From contig JAILNX010000019.1 of the NCBI GenBank assembly GCA_024691085.1, forward strand, positions 46,382-110,381: a stretch of 64,000 nucleotides of DNA, written 5' to 3'. Position numbers and translations under genes: made by a program. This document shows positions 24,159 to 31,023 of the stretch, one piece after another; within the stretch, counting starts at the first letter, position 1; each line of letters starts with the position of its first letter. The notes under the pieces are model-generated. The model searched no databases. It had not been told where the DNA came from and worked only from the letters and a program-made list of their open reading frames with translations. The stretch comes from Clostridiales bacterium. GTDB lineage: Bacteria; Bacillota; Clostridia; Christensenellales; CAG-138.

Positions 24159-25640
24159 ATGTTCAAGACCGTCTACTCCCGAATTCTTACAATAGTCCTT
24201 GCGATAGTGCTGGGACTTTTGGTCGTGTTCGGAGTGGTGGTGTCGCTTTCGTTCCGCGAGTTCTACCTCGAAGACCTCGAGAACAGGCTCACGAGAGAGC
24301 TTGACGGCATCAACGAGATAGTCGTCGAAAAGTACGTCGACGTGGACAAGCGCGAGAAGGCGCGCGACGAGTTAAGGGTCATCGTCAGGCTCTACGACGC
24401 CTACCTTCAGCTCATTTTCGATTCCGAGGAGCTCGGCAGGTACAACGTCTATAACGGCGATTCCGGCAGCCGCTGGGCCGTCGCGGAGGAGTCGGACCTT
24501 TCCGCCTATGCCGAAAAGGTCAAGTCGGGCGTCTGCGACAGGGCGGCATACGACCTCCTCGAAAACTACGTGAGCTTCAAGACGATGACCGCGATGCGCC
24601 CGATAACCACGGCAGACGGCGAGACGTTGGGCGTAATATTCTTCCACTACGACATGACGGGCGTCAACCGCTCGATAAACGACACGACGAAGAGCGTCGC
24701 CCTGTTCTCCGCCATCGCGATCGCCCTCGCGATACCGCTCGTGATGCTGTTCGTCAGAAGCGTCACGCACCCCATCTACGACATGACCGAGGTCGTCAAG
24801 GATTATTCCAAGGGCAACTTCTCCCGCCGCGCGAACGAACGCGGCAAGGATGAGCTTGCGAACCTCGCCCGCACCTTCAACTCCATGGCGGACGAGCTCG
24901 CGACCCTCGAGGACGCGAGGCGCAGCTTCGTCGCGAACGTCTCGCACGAGCTCCGCTCCCCGCTCACCTCCATGCGCGGCTTCCTCGAGGCGATGAGCGA
25001 CGGCACGATACCGCTCGAGGACCGCGACGCGTACATCGACATAGTCCTTGACGAGAACCGCCGCATGACGGTGATGGTCAACGACCTGTTGGACCTCGCG
25101 AGGATCGAGTCCGGCCAGTACAAGCTGTCGATGAGCGTGTTCGACGTGAACGAGCTGATACGCCGCACGGTCATAACATTCATGGCGAGGATCGAGGCGA
25201 AGGGGCTCTCCGTTCAGGCCGAGCTTCCCGACGCGCCCGTATACGTCGAGGCGGACGAAACGAGGATCACGCAGGTCATACACAACCTCGTCGACAACGC
25301 CGTCAAGTATTCGCCCGACGGCGACAGCCTTAAAATAGAAGAGACCGTCCTCCGGCACAGGGTTTCCGTATCGATAATCAACGGCGGGCCCGGGATATCC
25401 GAGGCGGATCTCGCCCACGTTTTCGACCGCTTCTACAAGGGCGAGAAGGCGCACACCCCCTCCGGCACTTCCGGCACGGGGCTGGGGCTTTCGATAGCGA
25501 AGCTAATTATGGATCAGCACGAACAGGAGATAACGGCGGAATCGAAGAACGGCGAGACGCGATTCACGTTCACGCTGAAGCGCACCGCAAAGCCGAAGGA
25601 GCCGAGACCGCAGGAGAAATACGATGCTTTCGATCAATGA
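24159..25640 (+). CDS. HAMP-domain sensor histidine kinase
   Basis: 493 aa. N-terminal membrane helix (~10-33), an extracytoplasmic sensor region (~35-165), a second helix (~170-192), HAMP (~195-250) and HisKA with SHELRSPLTSMRG around residue 265. The ATPase domain has N-box HNLVDNAVKYSP, G1 region FDRFYKG and G2 GTGLGLSIAKL. It phosphorylates the regulator encoded upstream. The start ATG lacks a Shine-Dalgarno sequence and is separated from the regulator by a repeat-filled spacer of 91 bases. Confidence 0.94.
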   Translation: MFKTVYSRILTIVLAIVLGLLVVFGVVVSLSFREFYLEDLENRLTRELDGINEIVVEKYVDVDKREKARDELRVIVRLYDAYLQLIFDSEELGRYNVYNGDSGSRWAVAEESDLSAYAEKVKSGVCDRAAYDLLENYVSFKTMTAMRPITTADGETLGVIFFHYDMTGVNRSINDTTKSVALFSAIAIALAIPLVMLFVRSVTHPIYDMTEVVKDYSKGNFSRRANERGKDELANLARTFNSMADELATLEDARRSFVANVSHELRSPLTSMRGFLEAMSDGTIPLEDRDAYIDIVLDENRRMTVMVNDLLDLARIESGQYKLSMSVFDVNELIRRTVITFMARIEAKGLSVQAELPDAPVYVEADETRITQVIHNLVDNAVKYSPDGDSLKIEETVLRHRVSVSIINGGPGISEADLAHVFDRFYKGEKAHTPSGTSGTGLGLSIAKLIMDQHEQEITAESKNGETRFTFTLKRTAKPKEPRPQEKYDAFDQ

Positions 25641-26187
25641 CGTTAATACGGTAACCCCCGTGCCGTGCGCGGTCGCCCTCGGCACGTTCGACGGCGTGCA
25701 CGCGGGACACCGGGCGGTGATAAGGGCGGCGGTCGCCGCGGCGCGTTCAGAGGGCCTCGCGAGCGCGGTGTTCACTTTCGCCTCGCTTCCGAAGAACGCC
25801 TTCCTTCCCCCCGAAAAGCGGATAGAGCCGCTGATCGCGCCCGACGAAAAGGCGCGCCTCATCGAGTCCCTCGGCGTCGACATACTCGTGATGCTTAAGT
25901 TCACCCGCGATATAGCGGACATCCCCGCCGAAAGGTTCATAAGGGACGTCGTTATCGGGCGCATGGGCGCAAGGCGGATCGTCTGCGGCTTCGATCACCG
26001 CTTCGGCAGGGGCGGCGAGGGCGGCGCGGACCTTCTCATCTCCGTCTGCCGCGAGGAGGGCGTGGGCGTAACGATAATCCCGCCCGTCACGCTTAATGGC
26101 GAAAAGATCTCCTCGACGCTCATCCGAGAGTTAATAAAAAACGGCCGGCGTGAAGAGGCCGACCTGATGCTGGGGAGAAATGAATGA
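25624..26187 (+). CDS. FAD synthetase domain protein, RibF lacking riboflavin kinase
   Basis: 187 aa matching only the N-terminal FMN adenylyltransferase half of RibF: ALGTFDGVHAGH (HxGH nucleotidyltransferase motif), the VCGFDHRFGRG block and ISSTLIRELI near residue 165. Full bifunctional RibF has about 310 residues; this one stops at LMLGRNE, exactly where the LGRxY linker to the kinase would begin. It overlaps the histidine kinase end by 17 bases. It may be a natural single-domain adenylyltransferase or a truncated gene; repeat DNA begins at the break. Confidence 0.82.
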   Translation: MLSINDVNTVTPVPCAVALGTFDGVHAGHRAVIRAAVAAARSEGLASAVFTFASLPKNAFLPPEKRIEPLIAPDEKARLIESLGVDILVMLKFTRDIADIPAERFIRDVVIGRMGARRIVCGFDHRFGRGGEGGADLLISVCREEGVGVTIIPPVTLNGEKISSTLIRELIKNGRREEADLMLGRNE

Positions 26188-26292
26188 ATTGCGGCTTTAA
26201 GCGCATTTACGACATTTTTTCGCGAAGGCGAAAAACTTCCTTCATGTCAGCCCTCGGCTGACAATTCACTCGCCGAAGGCGAAATCCATCCT
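26188..26292. repeat. Hairpin-rich repeat spacer
   Basis: Three small hairpins in 100 bases: TTTTTTCGC/GCGAAAAA, TGTCAGCC/GGCTGACA and TCGCC/GGCGA, with words like those in the arrays at 34.8 and 38.7 kb (TTCACTCGCC, GCGAAATCC). It also separates the convergent ribF-like and ylmH genes. Confidence 0.6.
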
Positions 26293-27015
26293 TCAATACA
26301 CCTTCACCCTCACCCGCATCTTTCCCTTTTTCGTTTCCCTTTCAAGACCCAGATAAACGAATCTGCCCTTTCCGCGGACGGATACGACGGAGCCTTCCGG
26401 TATCACGGCTCCGCCTTTTTGCGCGAGCCTTGCGTTCACGAACACGAGCCCCTTTTCGGAAAGCGCCTTCGCCTCCTCGCGCGGGAGATCATAGACCGCC
26501 GCGATAAGCGCGTCGAGGCGCTCCGAGGCGACGACGAGGCTCTTTTCCTCGCCGCCCGACACGATCTCGTCGGGAACGGACGAATAGGCGCAATTGACGC
26601 TCGTCCGCTTTACTTCTTTAAGGTTCTCGATCACGAACGGGGCGATCGATTCAAGGCAGATAAGATACCCCTCGCCGTCCTTGATCACTATGTCGCCGAG
26701 CACCTCGCGGTTTATGCCGAGCGCCATCAGCGAGCCTAAAAAATCCCTGTGCGTAAGATCGTCGGCGAATTTCCTGGACGCGGGCGCGATCCTCAGAACG
26801 GCGATCCCGGGCTTAAACCCCTCGTCCGCGCCGAAGACGGCTATGCGCCTCTCCGCGCCGTCATACCCTCCGAAGAGCGCGGCGTCAAGGCCGAGCGATA
26901 AAAGCTCCGACTGCTCCGCCATATTCAGAAACTTCGTCTCCTGCGGTATCCCCGTCCGCTCCGCGCGCGACGCGAGCTCGCTGAACCGCTTCCTTAACTG
27001 TTCCCTGTCGTCCAT
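26293..27015 (-). CDS. ylmH: YlmH-like S4-domain RNA-binding protein
   Basis: 240 aa. N-terminal two-thirds match the YlmH fold (FLNMAEQSELLSLG, FGGYDGAERRIAVFG). The C-terminal S4 domain (~175-235) has ERLDALIAAVYDLPREEA and GLVFVNARLAQKGG. YlmH proteins bind 50S-peptidyl-tRNA and can act in ribosome-associated quality control alongside RqcH and RqcP. AAGGAAAG precedes the ATG, and the stop of the GTPase-nuclease gene is only 10 bases upstream, so the two are coupled. Confidence 0.92.
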   Translation of the reverse strand: MDDREQLRKRFSELASRAERTGIPQETKFLNMAEQSELLSLGLDAALFGGYDGAERRIAVFGADEGFKPGIAVLRIAPASRKFADDLTHRDFLGSLMALGINREVLGDIVIKDGEGYLICLESIAPFVIENLKEVKRTSVNCAYSSVPDEIVSGGEEKSLVVASERLDALIAAVYDLPREEAKALSEKGLVFVNARLAQKGGAVIPEGSVVSVRGKGRFVYLGLERETKKGKMRVRVKVY

Positions 27016-27025
27016 ACTCTTTCCT

Positions 27026-29620
27026 TCACTCCCCGCTTTCCGCGGGAATGCTTATCCTTGCGTACGTTTTCGCTTCTCGGTTTATGCGCCGTATCGCCTC
27101 GTCCATGCTGTCGAGGGCGAGCGCGACCTCCTTGTAAAATGCGGACGACGGCACCCTTACCGCGCCCCTGCCCATTACGATGAGCTGCTCCATGCCGTCG
27201 GAGGTGACCACGCGCACGCTTCGCTTTCCGTTCGAAAGCCCTCTTACGGCGCGCTCGATGAACACGTCCGCGAGCTCGGATTCGCGCGTGTAGACGACGT
27301 ATACGCCGCCCTCCCTGTCCACGCGGCCGACGCCGCCCGTGACCTTGTACGCGTCGAAGACGAGTATGGTCGTTCCCTTTCTTCCCGCGGAGAAGTTGAT
27401 CATCATGCGGATGAGCGTCTCCCTGGCAAGATCCAGTGAATCCCGCGCGATCGCGGCGAGCTCGTCCCACGCGAATATCACGTTGTAGCCGTCGATGAGG
27501 AGGTATTCGTCCGTCCGCTCCGCCGTCTCCTCTTTGGGTTCCTCCCGCTTTTCCTTCTTATCAAAAAGCCGCGCGGAGGGATCGCTCCTCCCGTAGGTGC
27601 GCTCGAAAATTTCGCGGAGCTCCTCGTCCTCGTTTTTGAAGACCGGCTTCTTCGAGGGCATTTTGCCGTTCGGCGCGGAGGAGTACTTCTTCATATAGGC
27701 TTCGACGGAGTGCCACTTTACGGTGAACCCCGCGCCGCCCGCGCAGAAAACGGAATCGGGCGTGTTCTTAAGATCCGCCTCGGGATCGTAGCCCGATCCG
27801 GCCTCGACCTCCGCGGCGTTGTGGCAGGGGCGCATGCCCGCGGGCTTTAACGATAAGGTCCCCCTGCCCTTGGTATATGCGGCGAGCGTCTTCGCGTAGT
27901 CGCGCATGCAGGCGACGGGAGCCTCGCCGGTTACCGCGGAAACGTCCCCGTCCGAGCCCTCCAATGTGAATTCGGCGCTCATCGCCTTAAGATCCGTCAT
28001 GGCGCGTCCGACGCAGTCGTTCGGCGCCTCGAGGCGGAATTCGTAATACGGCTCGAGAAGCACGCTGTCCGCGCGCATCAGCGCGTTTCTTACCGCGCGC
28101 GACGCCGCGTTATAAAAGTCTCCGCCCTCGGTGTGCTTAAGGTGCGCCATGCCGTAAAGCAGGGTTATCCTAACGTCGGTGAGCGGCGACCCGGTCAGCA
28201 CGCCCCTGTGGCGTTTGGCGGCGAGGCAGGAAAGTATCACCCTCTGCCAGCTGGGCGAAAGCTCCCTCGGGTCCGCCTCGGAAGCGAAGCTGATCCCCGA
28301 GCCCCTCTCCGCGGGCTCTATCAAGACCTCGACGTGCGCGAAATGCCTTAGCGGCTCGAAGTGGCCTATGCCCTTCGCTGCTCCCGCGACGGTCTCCTTA
28401 TACATTACCTTGGCGGGGCCGAAGCCCATCGTAAGCCCGAAGCGGTCGCGGACGAGCCGGGAGAGCACCTCGCACTGCACTTCGCCCATGAGGAGCGCGG
28501 TGATCTCGCCGCGGTTCTCATCGTAATTTAGGTCGAGCTCGGGATCCTCCTCCGCGAGCGACAATAGCTTTCTGTACGCGTCGAAAAGATTCGTCCCGTC
28601 GGGGAAAACGAGCGAGTACGAGAGCATTGGCGCGAGCTTCAATCCCCTTCCGCCCGCGTCTCGGCCGAGGCCCTCCCCCGCCTTCGTCCTCGTAAGTCCC
28701 GTCACGGCGGCGACCGTGCCGGCGGGAGCCTCCCTGACCGCTGAGTACTTCGCGCCGGAATAGACGAGTATCCTGTCCGCCTTCTCCTCCCAGACCTCGT
28801 CCTCGGGAACGGAGGCGGCGCGGTTGGTGAGCGTCTGCTTCGAAACGAGCCTGCCGCCCGTGATCTTCATGAGCGTGAGCCGCTGGCCGTCCGCGTGCGT
28901 GATCTTGAACACCCTCGCCGCGAACTCGTCGGGATAGTCGGGCGTCCGCGTGAACCGCACGAGCCCGTCCGAAAGGGCGCCGACGCCCGTCATCTTAAGC
29001 GCCGAGCCGAAATACACGGGGAATATCTGCCGCTTTTTCACGGCGGAAGCGATGCTTTCGTCCGAAAGGCGGCCGGATGAAAGATATTCCTCCATCAGCT
29101 CCTCGGAGAAGCCCGCGGCGTTCTCGCCGCGCACGGGAGCTTCCGCGGTAAAGTCCACGAACCCGTCGCCGAGACGGGAGGAAAGCTCCGCTATCATCGC
29201 CGCCTTTGAGGGCGATGGAAGATCCGTCTTGTTAACGAACACGAACGCGGGCACGCGCGAAGCCTTCAGAAGCTCCCACAGGGTAAGGGTATGCGCCTTG
29301 ACGCCCTCGGGCGCGCTTATCACGAGCACGGCGTGATCCAGTATCCCGACCGTGCGCTCCGCCTCGGACGCGAAGTCCGCGTGCCCCGGGGTGTCGATGA
29401 GCGTGAAATGCCTTCCGGAAATGTCGAGCTCCGCCTGCTTTAAAAATATCGTGATCCCGCGCTCCTTTTCGAGGGCGTGCGTATCGAGAAAGGCGTCCCT
29501 GTGATCGACCCTTCCCTGCTTTCTAATCGCGCCCGCGCCGAATAAAAGCGCCTCGGAAAGAGTGGTCTTTCCGGCGTCGACGTGTGCGAGCAGACCTATT
29601 ACCGTGCGTCCCGTATCCAT
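27026..29620 (-). CDS. TetM/EF-G-like translational GTPase fused to a YacP/Rae1-type NYN nuclease domain
   Basis: 864 aa. The GTPase half follows Tet(M): G1 AHVDAGKTT (12-20), EKERGITI, DTPGH, NKTD, then domains II-V. The domain IV tip, near residue 490, reads AHLKHTEGGDF instead of the YSPVST-type loop with which Tet(M) removes tetracycline. After a charged linker, residues ~703-864 form an NYN/PIN-like domain (YLLIDGYNVIFAW, LVFDAYK, VVTSDG, then a YacP-type helical end). YacP/Rae1 is a ribosome A-site mRNA endonuclease in Bacillus. The ATG at 29620 lies 8 bases below TATAAT, so the mRNA is probably leaderless; GTG at 29626 is an alternative. The combined role in ribosome rescue is inference. 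Confidence 0.9.
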   Translation of the reverse strand: MDTGRTVIGLLAHVDAGKTTLSEALLFGAGAIRKQGRVDHRDAFLDTHALEKERGITIFLKQAELDISGRHFTLIDTPGHADFASEAERTVGILDHAVLVISAPEGVKAHTLTLWELLKASRVPAFVFVNKTDLPSPSKAAMIAELSSRLGDGFVDFTAEAPVRGENAAGFSEELMEEYLSSGRLSDESIASAVKKRQIFPVYFGSALKMTGVGALSDGLVRFTRTPDYPDEFAARVFKITHADGQRLTLMKITGGRLVSKQTLTNRAASVPEDEVWEEKADRILVYSGAKYSAVREAPAGTVAAVTGLTRTKAGEGLGRDAGGRGLKLAPMLSYSLVFPDGTNLFDAYRKLLSLAEEDPELDLNYDENRGEITALLMGEVQCEVLSRLVRDRFGLTMGFGPAKVMYKETVAGAAKGIGHFEPLRHFAHVEVLIEPAERGSGISFASEADPRELSPSWQRVILSCLAAKRHRGVLTGSPLTDVRITLLYGMAHLKHTEGGDFYNAASRAVRNALMRADSVLLEPYYEFRLEAPNDCVGRAMTDLKAMSAEFTLEGSDGDVSAVTGEAPVACMRDYAKTLAAYTKGRGTLSLKPAGMRPCHNAAEVEAGSGYDPEADLKNTPDSVFCAGGAGFTVKWHSVEAYMKKYSSAPNGKMPSKKPVFKNEDEELREIFERTYGRSDPSARLFDKKEKREEPKEETAERTDEYLLIDGYNVIFAWDELAAIARDSLDLARETLIRMMINFSAGRKGTTILVFDAYKVTGGVGRVDREGGVYVVYTRESELADVFIERAVRGLSNGKRSVRVVTSDGMEQLIVMGRGAVRVPSSAFYKEVALALDSMDEAIRRINREAKTYARISIPAESGE

Positions 29621-29628
29621 ACGCACTC

Positions 29629-29657
29629 ATTATACCATCGCCGCCGCCTTCGGGCAA
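29629..29657 (-). promoter_or_regulatory. Promoter of the GTPase-nuclease/ylmH operon, leaderless
   Basis: TTGCCC (29652-29657), 17 bases, TATAAT (29629-29634). The predicted +1 falls 0-2 bases before the ATG. Confidence 0.72.
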
Positions 29658-29718
29658 CAGGCTTGATCCCCGCCTGCCGCGATAATAAATATTTCAATTT
29701 TATATTTTTAAAATACTG

Positions 29719-29747
29719 TTGACAATTGTTTGTATTGCATTTATAAT
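29719..29747 (+). promoter_or_regulatory. Promoter of the RiPP-like cluster
   Basis: Full-consensus TTGACA (29719-29724), 17 bases, TATAAT (29742-29747), divergent from the GTPase promoter about 60 bases away. Confidence 0.85.
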
Positions 29748-29785
29748 TATCTGGTAAAACTATGTTTAATCTTTTAGGAGGACAT

Positions 29786-29911
29786 ATGAAAAAGTATTCT
29801 AAACCCGAGCTTGACGTTATCGAGATCAATAACGACATTCTCACCGAGAGCAACACCAAGTGCTGCGCCGGTTGGGGCGACACGATCGAGACTCCCGAGG
29901 AAGAAGACTAA
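29786..29911 (+). CDS. RiPP-like precursor peptide 1
   Basis: 41-aa peptide behind TTAGGAGGACAT. It opens MKKYSKPELDVIEIN and continues NDILTES, then carries a short core with adjacent C26-C27, a GWGD motif at 29-32 and an acidic end (EEED). Its leader matches that of the second small gene of the cluster at M1, K2, Y4, K6, P7, D17, L19, S22 and T24. Size, leader likeness, cysteines and the neighbouring radical SAM and PqqD genes mark it as a substrate for modification. Cleavage is probably near residues 20-24 (inference). Confidence 0.8.
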   Translation: MKKYSKPELDVIEINNDILTESNTKCCAGWGDTIETPEEED

Positions 29912-29972
29912 TTCGGTGAATTGACTTAAACGGCAGCCGCCGTTTGGCTTCTCATCGGACAGGGAGGAAACC

Positions 29973-30725
29973 ATGCTGATCGAGATCGCCTCCGTACCCT
30001 TTGAAGCGGTGCTCAGGTACCCGCATACGGAACTGTTCTTCCGCGGGTACGAGACCGACAAGCCGCCTCTTTTTACCGTCGAGCCGACCGAAGCGGACCT
30101 TGTTAAGGTCCAGGCCGACATCGACGCGGCGGCGGTCAGAGGCGGAGAGAAGCCCGTTCGCCGTACTCCCTCTTCGCTGGAGTTCCATGCCGTGCACGCG
30201 CTTCTTGCCCGGAAGCTTATCTCGTACAACGTGCTTCTGATGCACGGCTCAGCCCTTGCGATCGACGGCGAGGCGATCGTCTTCACCGCTAAAAGCGGCA
30301 CAGGCAAGAGCACTCACGCACGCCTGTGGCGGGAAGCGTTTCCCGACCGCGTGCGGATGATCAACGACGACAAGCCCCTCATCCGGATCGAGGACGGGCG
30401 GGCTCTCGTTTACGGCAGTCCGTGGAACGGGAAGCACCATCTGGGCATGAACGCCTGCGCTCCCCTTAAGGCCGTCGTTTTCCTCTCCCGCGGGGAGAAG
30501 AACGCGATCACGCCCGTGAGCAGGGCGGACGCGTTCCCTGCCCTTGTGAAGCAGTGCCTGAGCTCCGTCGATCCCATGACCGCAGGGAAAATACTGGAAC
30601 TTGAAATGAAGCTTCTGAACGAAGCCGCTTTTTTCGGGTTACAGTGCAGCATGTCTCCCGAGGCGGCCCTCGTCGCTTACGAGGGGATAATGAACGAACC
30701 CACGGCCCGTCCGTGCGACAAATGA
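29973..30725 (+). CDS. HprK-like kinase (PEP carboxykinase-like fold) of the RiPP-like cluster
   Basis: 250 aa. Walker A motif AKSGTGKST (106-114) within LLMHGSALAIDGEAIVF, then an acidic NDDKPLI segment and GSPWNGKHH, all typical of HPr kinase-related proteins attached to peptide-modification clusters. Relatives in lasso peptide clusters phosphorylate a serine of the precursor. Here it lies between two precursor genes, both with Ser/Thr near the leader end, so peptide phosphorylation is a reasonable hypothesis. GGGAGGAAACC precedes the ATG. It is too short and lacks the HPr-binding part of true HprK. Confidence 0.82.
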   Translation: MLIEIASVPFEAVLRYPHTELFFRGYETDKPPLFTVEPTEADLVKVQADIDAAAVRGGEKPVRRTPSSLEFHAVHALLARKLISYNVLLMHGSALAIDGEAIVFTAKSGTGKSTHARLWREAFPDRVRMINDDKPLIRIEDGRALVYGSPWNGKHHLGMNACAPLKAVVFLSRGEKNAITPVSRADAFPALVKQCLSSVDPMTAGKILELEMKLLNEAAFFGLQCSMSPEAALVAYEGIMNEPTARPCDK

Positions 30726-30748
30726 ATTGAGAACACGGAGGTACTGTA

Positions 30749-30928
30749 ATGAAAGCTTATGAAAAGCCTTTAATGGAGATCATTCATTTAGAGGGCGACG
30801 TCCTTGCCGATTCGTCGACTCCCGCCTGTAATACTCCCTCTCCCTACGTGACTGCCCCGCCCTGCGACACGCAGACTCCCCCCGTCTGCGTCTGGGGATA
30901 CGACCCGAACCCGATAGTCACCGAGTAA
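30749..30928 (+). CDS. RiPP-like precursor peptide 2
   Basis: 59 aa behind ACGGAGGTACTGTA. The leader MKAYEKPLMEIIHLEGDVLA is like that of precursor 1. The core is rich in Pro and Thr and has three cysteines (C27, C39, C47) with spacings of 12 and 8, then VWGYDPNP. Both precursors share a W-G pair after the last cysteine region, but the cores otherwise differ. It lies directly before the radical SAM enzyme, separated by a strong hairpin. Thioether formation or another radical modification at Cys, Thr or Pro is possible. Confidence 0.82.
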   Translation: MKAYEKPLMEIIHLEGDVLADSSTPACNTPSPYVTAPPCDTQTPPVCVWGYDPNPIVTE

Positions 30929-30979
30929 AAACCGGGGCGGGCTTTACCCTTCAGCCGTACCCACCCAATCAGCTTTCCC

Positions 30980-31015
30980 ATGCGGCTGCGCCGATCCGCG
31001 GCCGCATTTTGTTTT
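30980..31015 (+). terminator. Attenuator between precursor 2 and the maturase
   Basis: ATGCGGCTGCG pairs with CGCGGCCGCAT (one G-T wobble) around CCGATC, followed by TTTTGTTTT. It should end most transcripts after the precursor and let a minority continue, giving excess precursor over enzyme. Confidence 0.75.
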
Positions 31016-31023
31016 CCCCGATC

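Noticed and set aside
24372-25454. Minus-strand frame opposite the histidine kinase
   Set aside because: Shadow frame rich in Arg/His/Val; the kinase motifs on the plus strand are complete.
27026-29620. Tetracycline resistance gene of the tet(M) type
   Set aside because: The drug-displacing loop is replaced by AHLKHTEGGDF and an NYN nuclease domain is attached; resistance cannot be claimed.
29973-30725. HPr kinase/phosphorylase of carbon catabolite control
   Set aside because: Only 250 aa, lacks the N-terminal domain and HPr-recognition features, and sits in a peptide-modification cluster.
31009-31023. TTG start for the radical SAM gene
   Set aside because: The TTG lies inside the T-rich tail of the attenuator and has no ribosome site; the ATG at 31024 is preferred, though its own SD is also absent.
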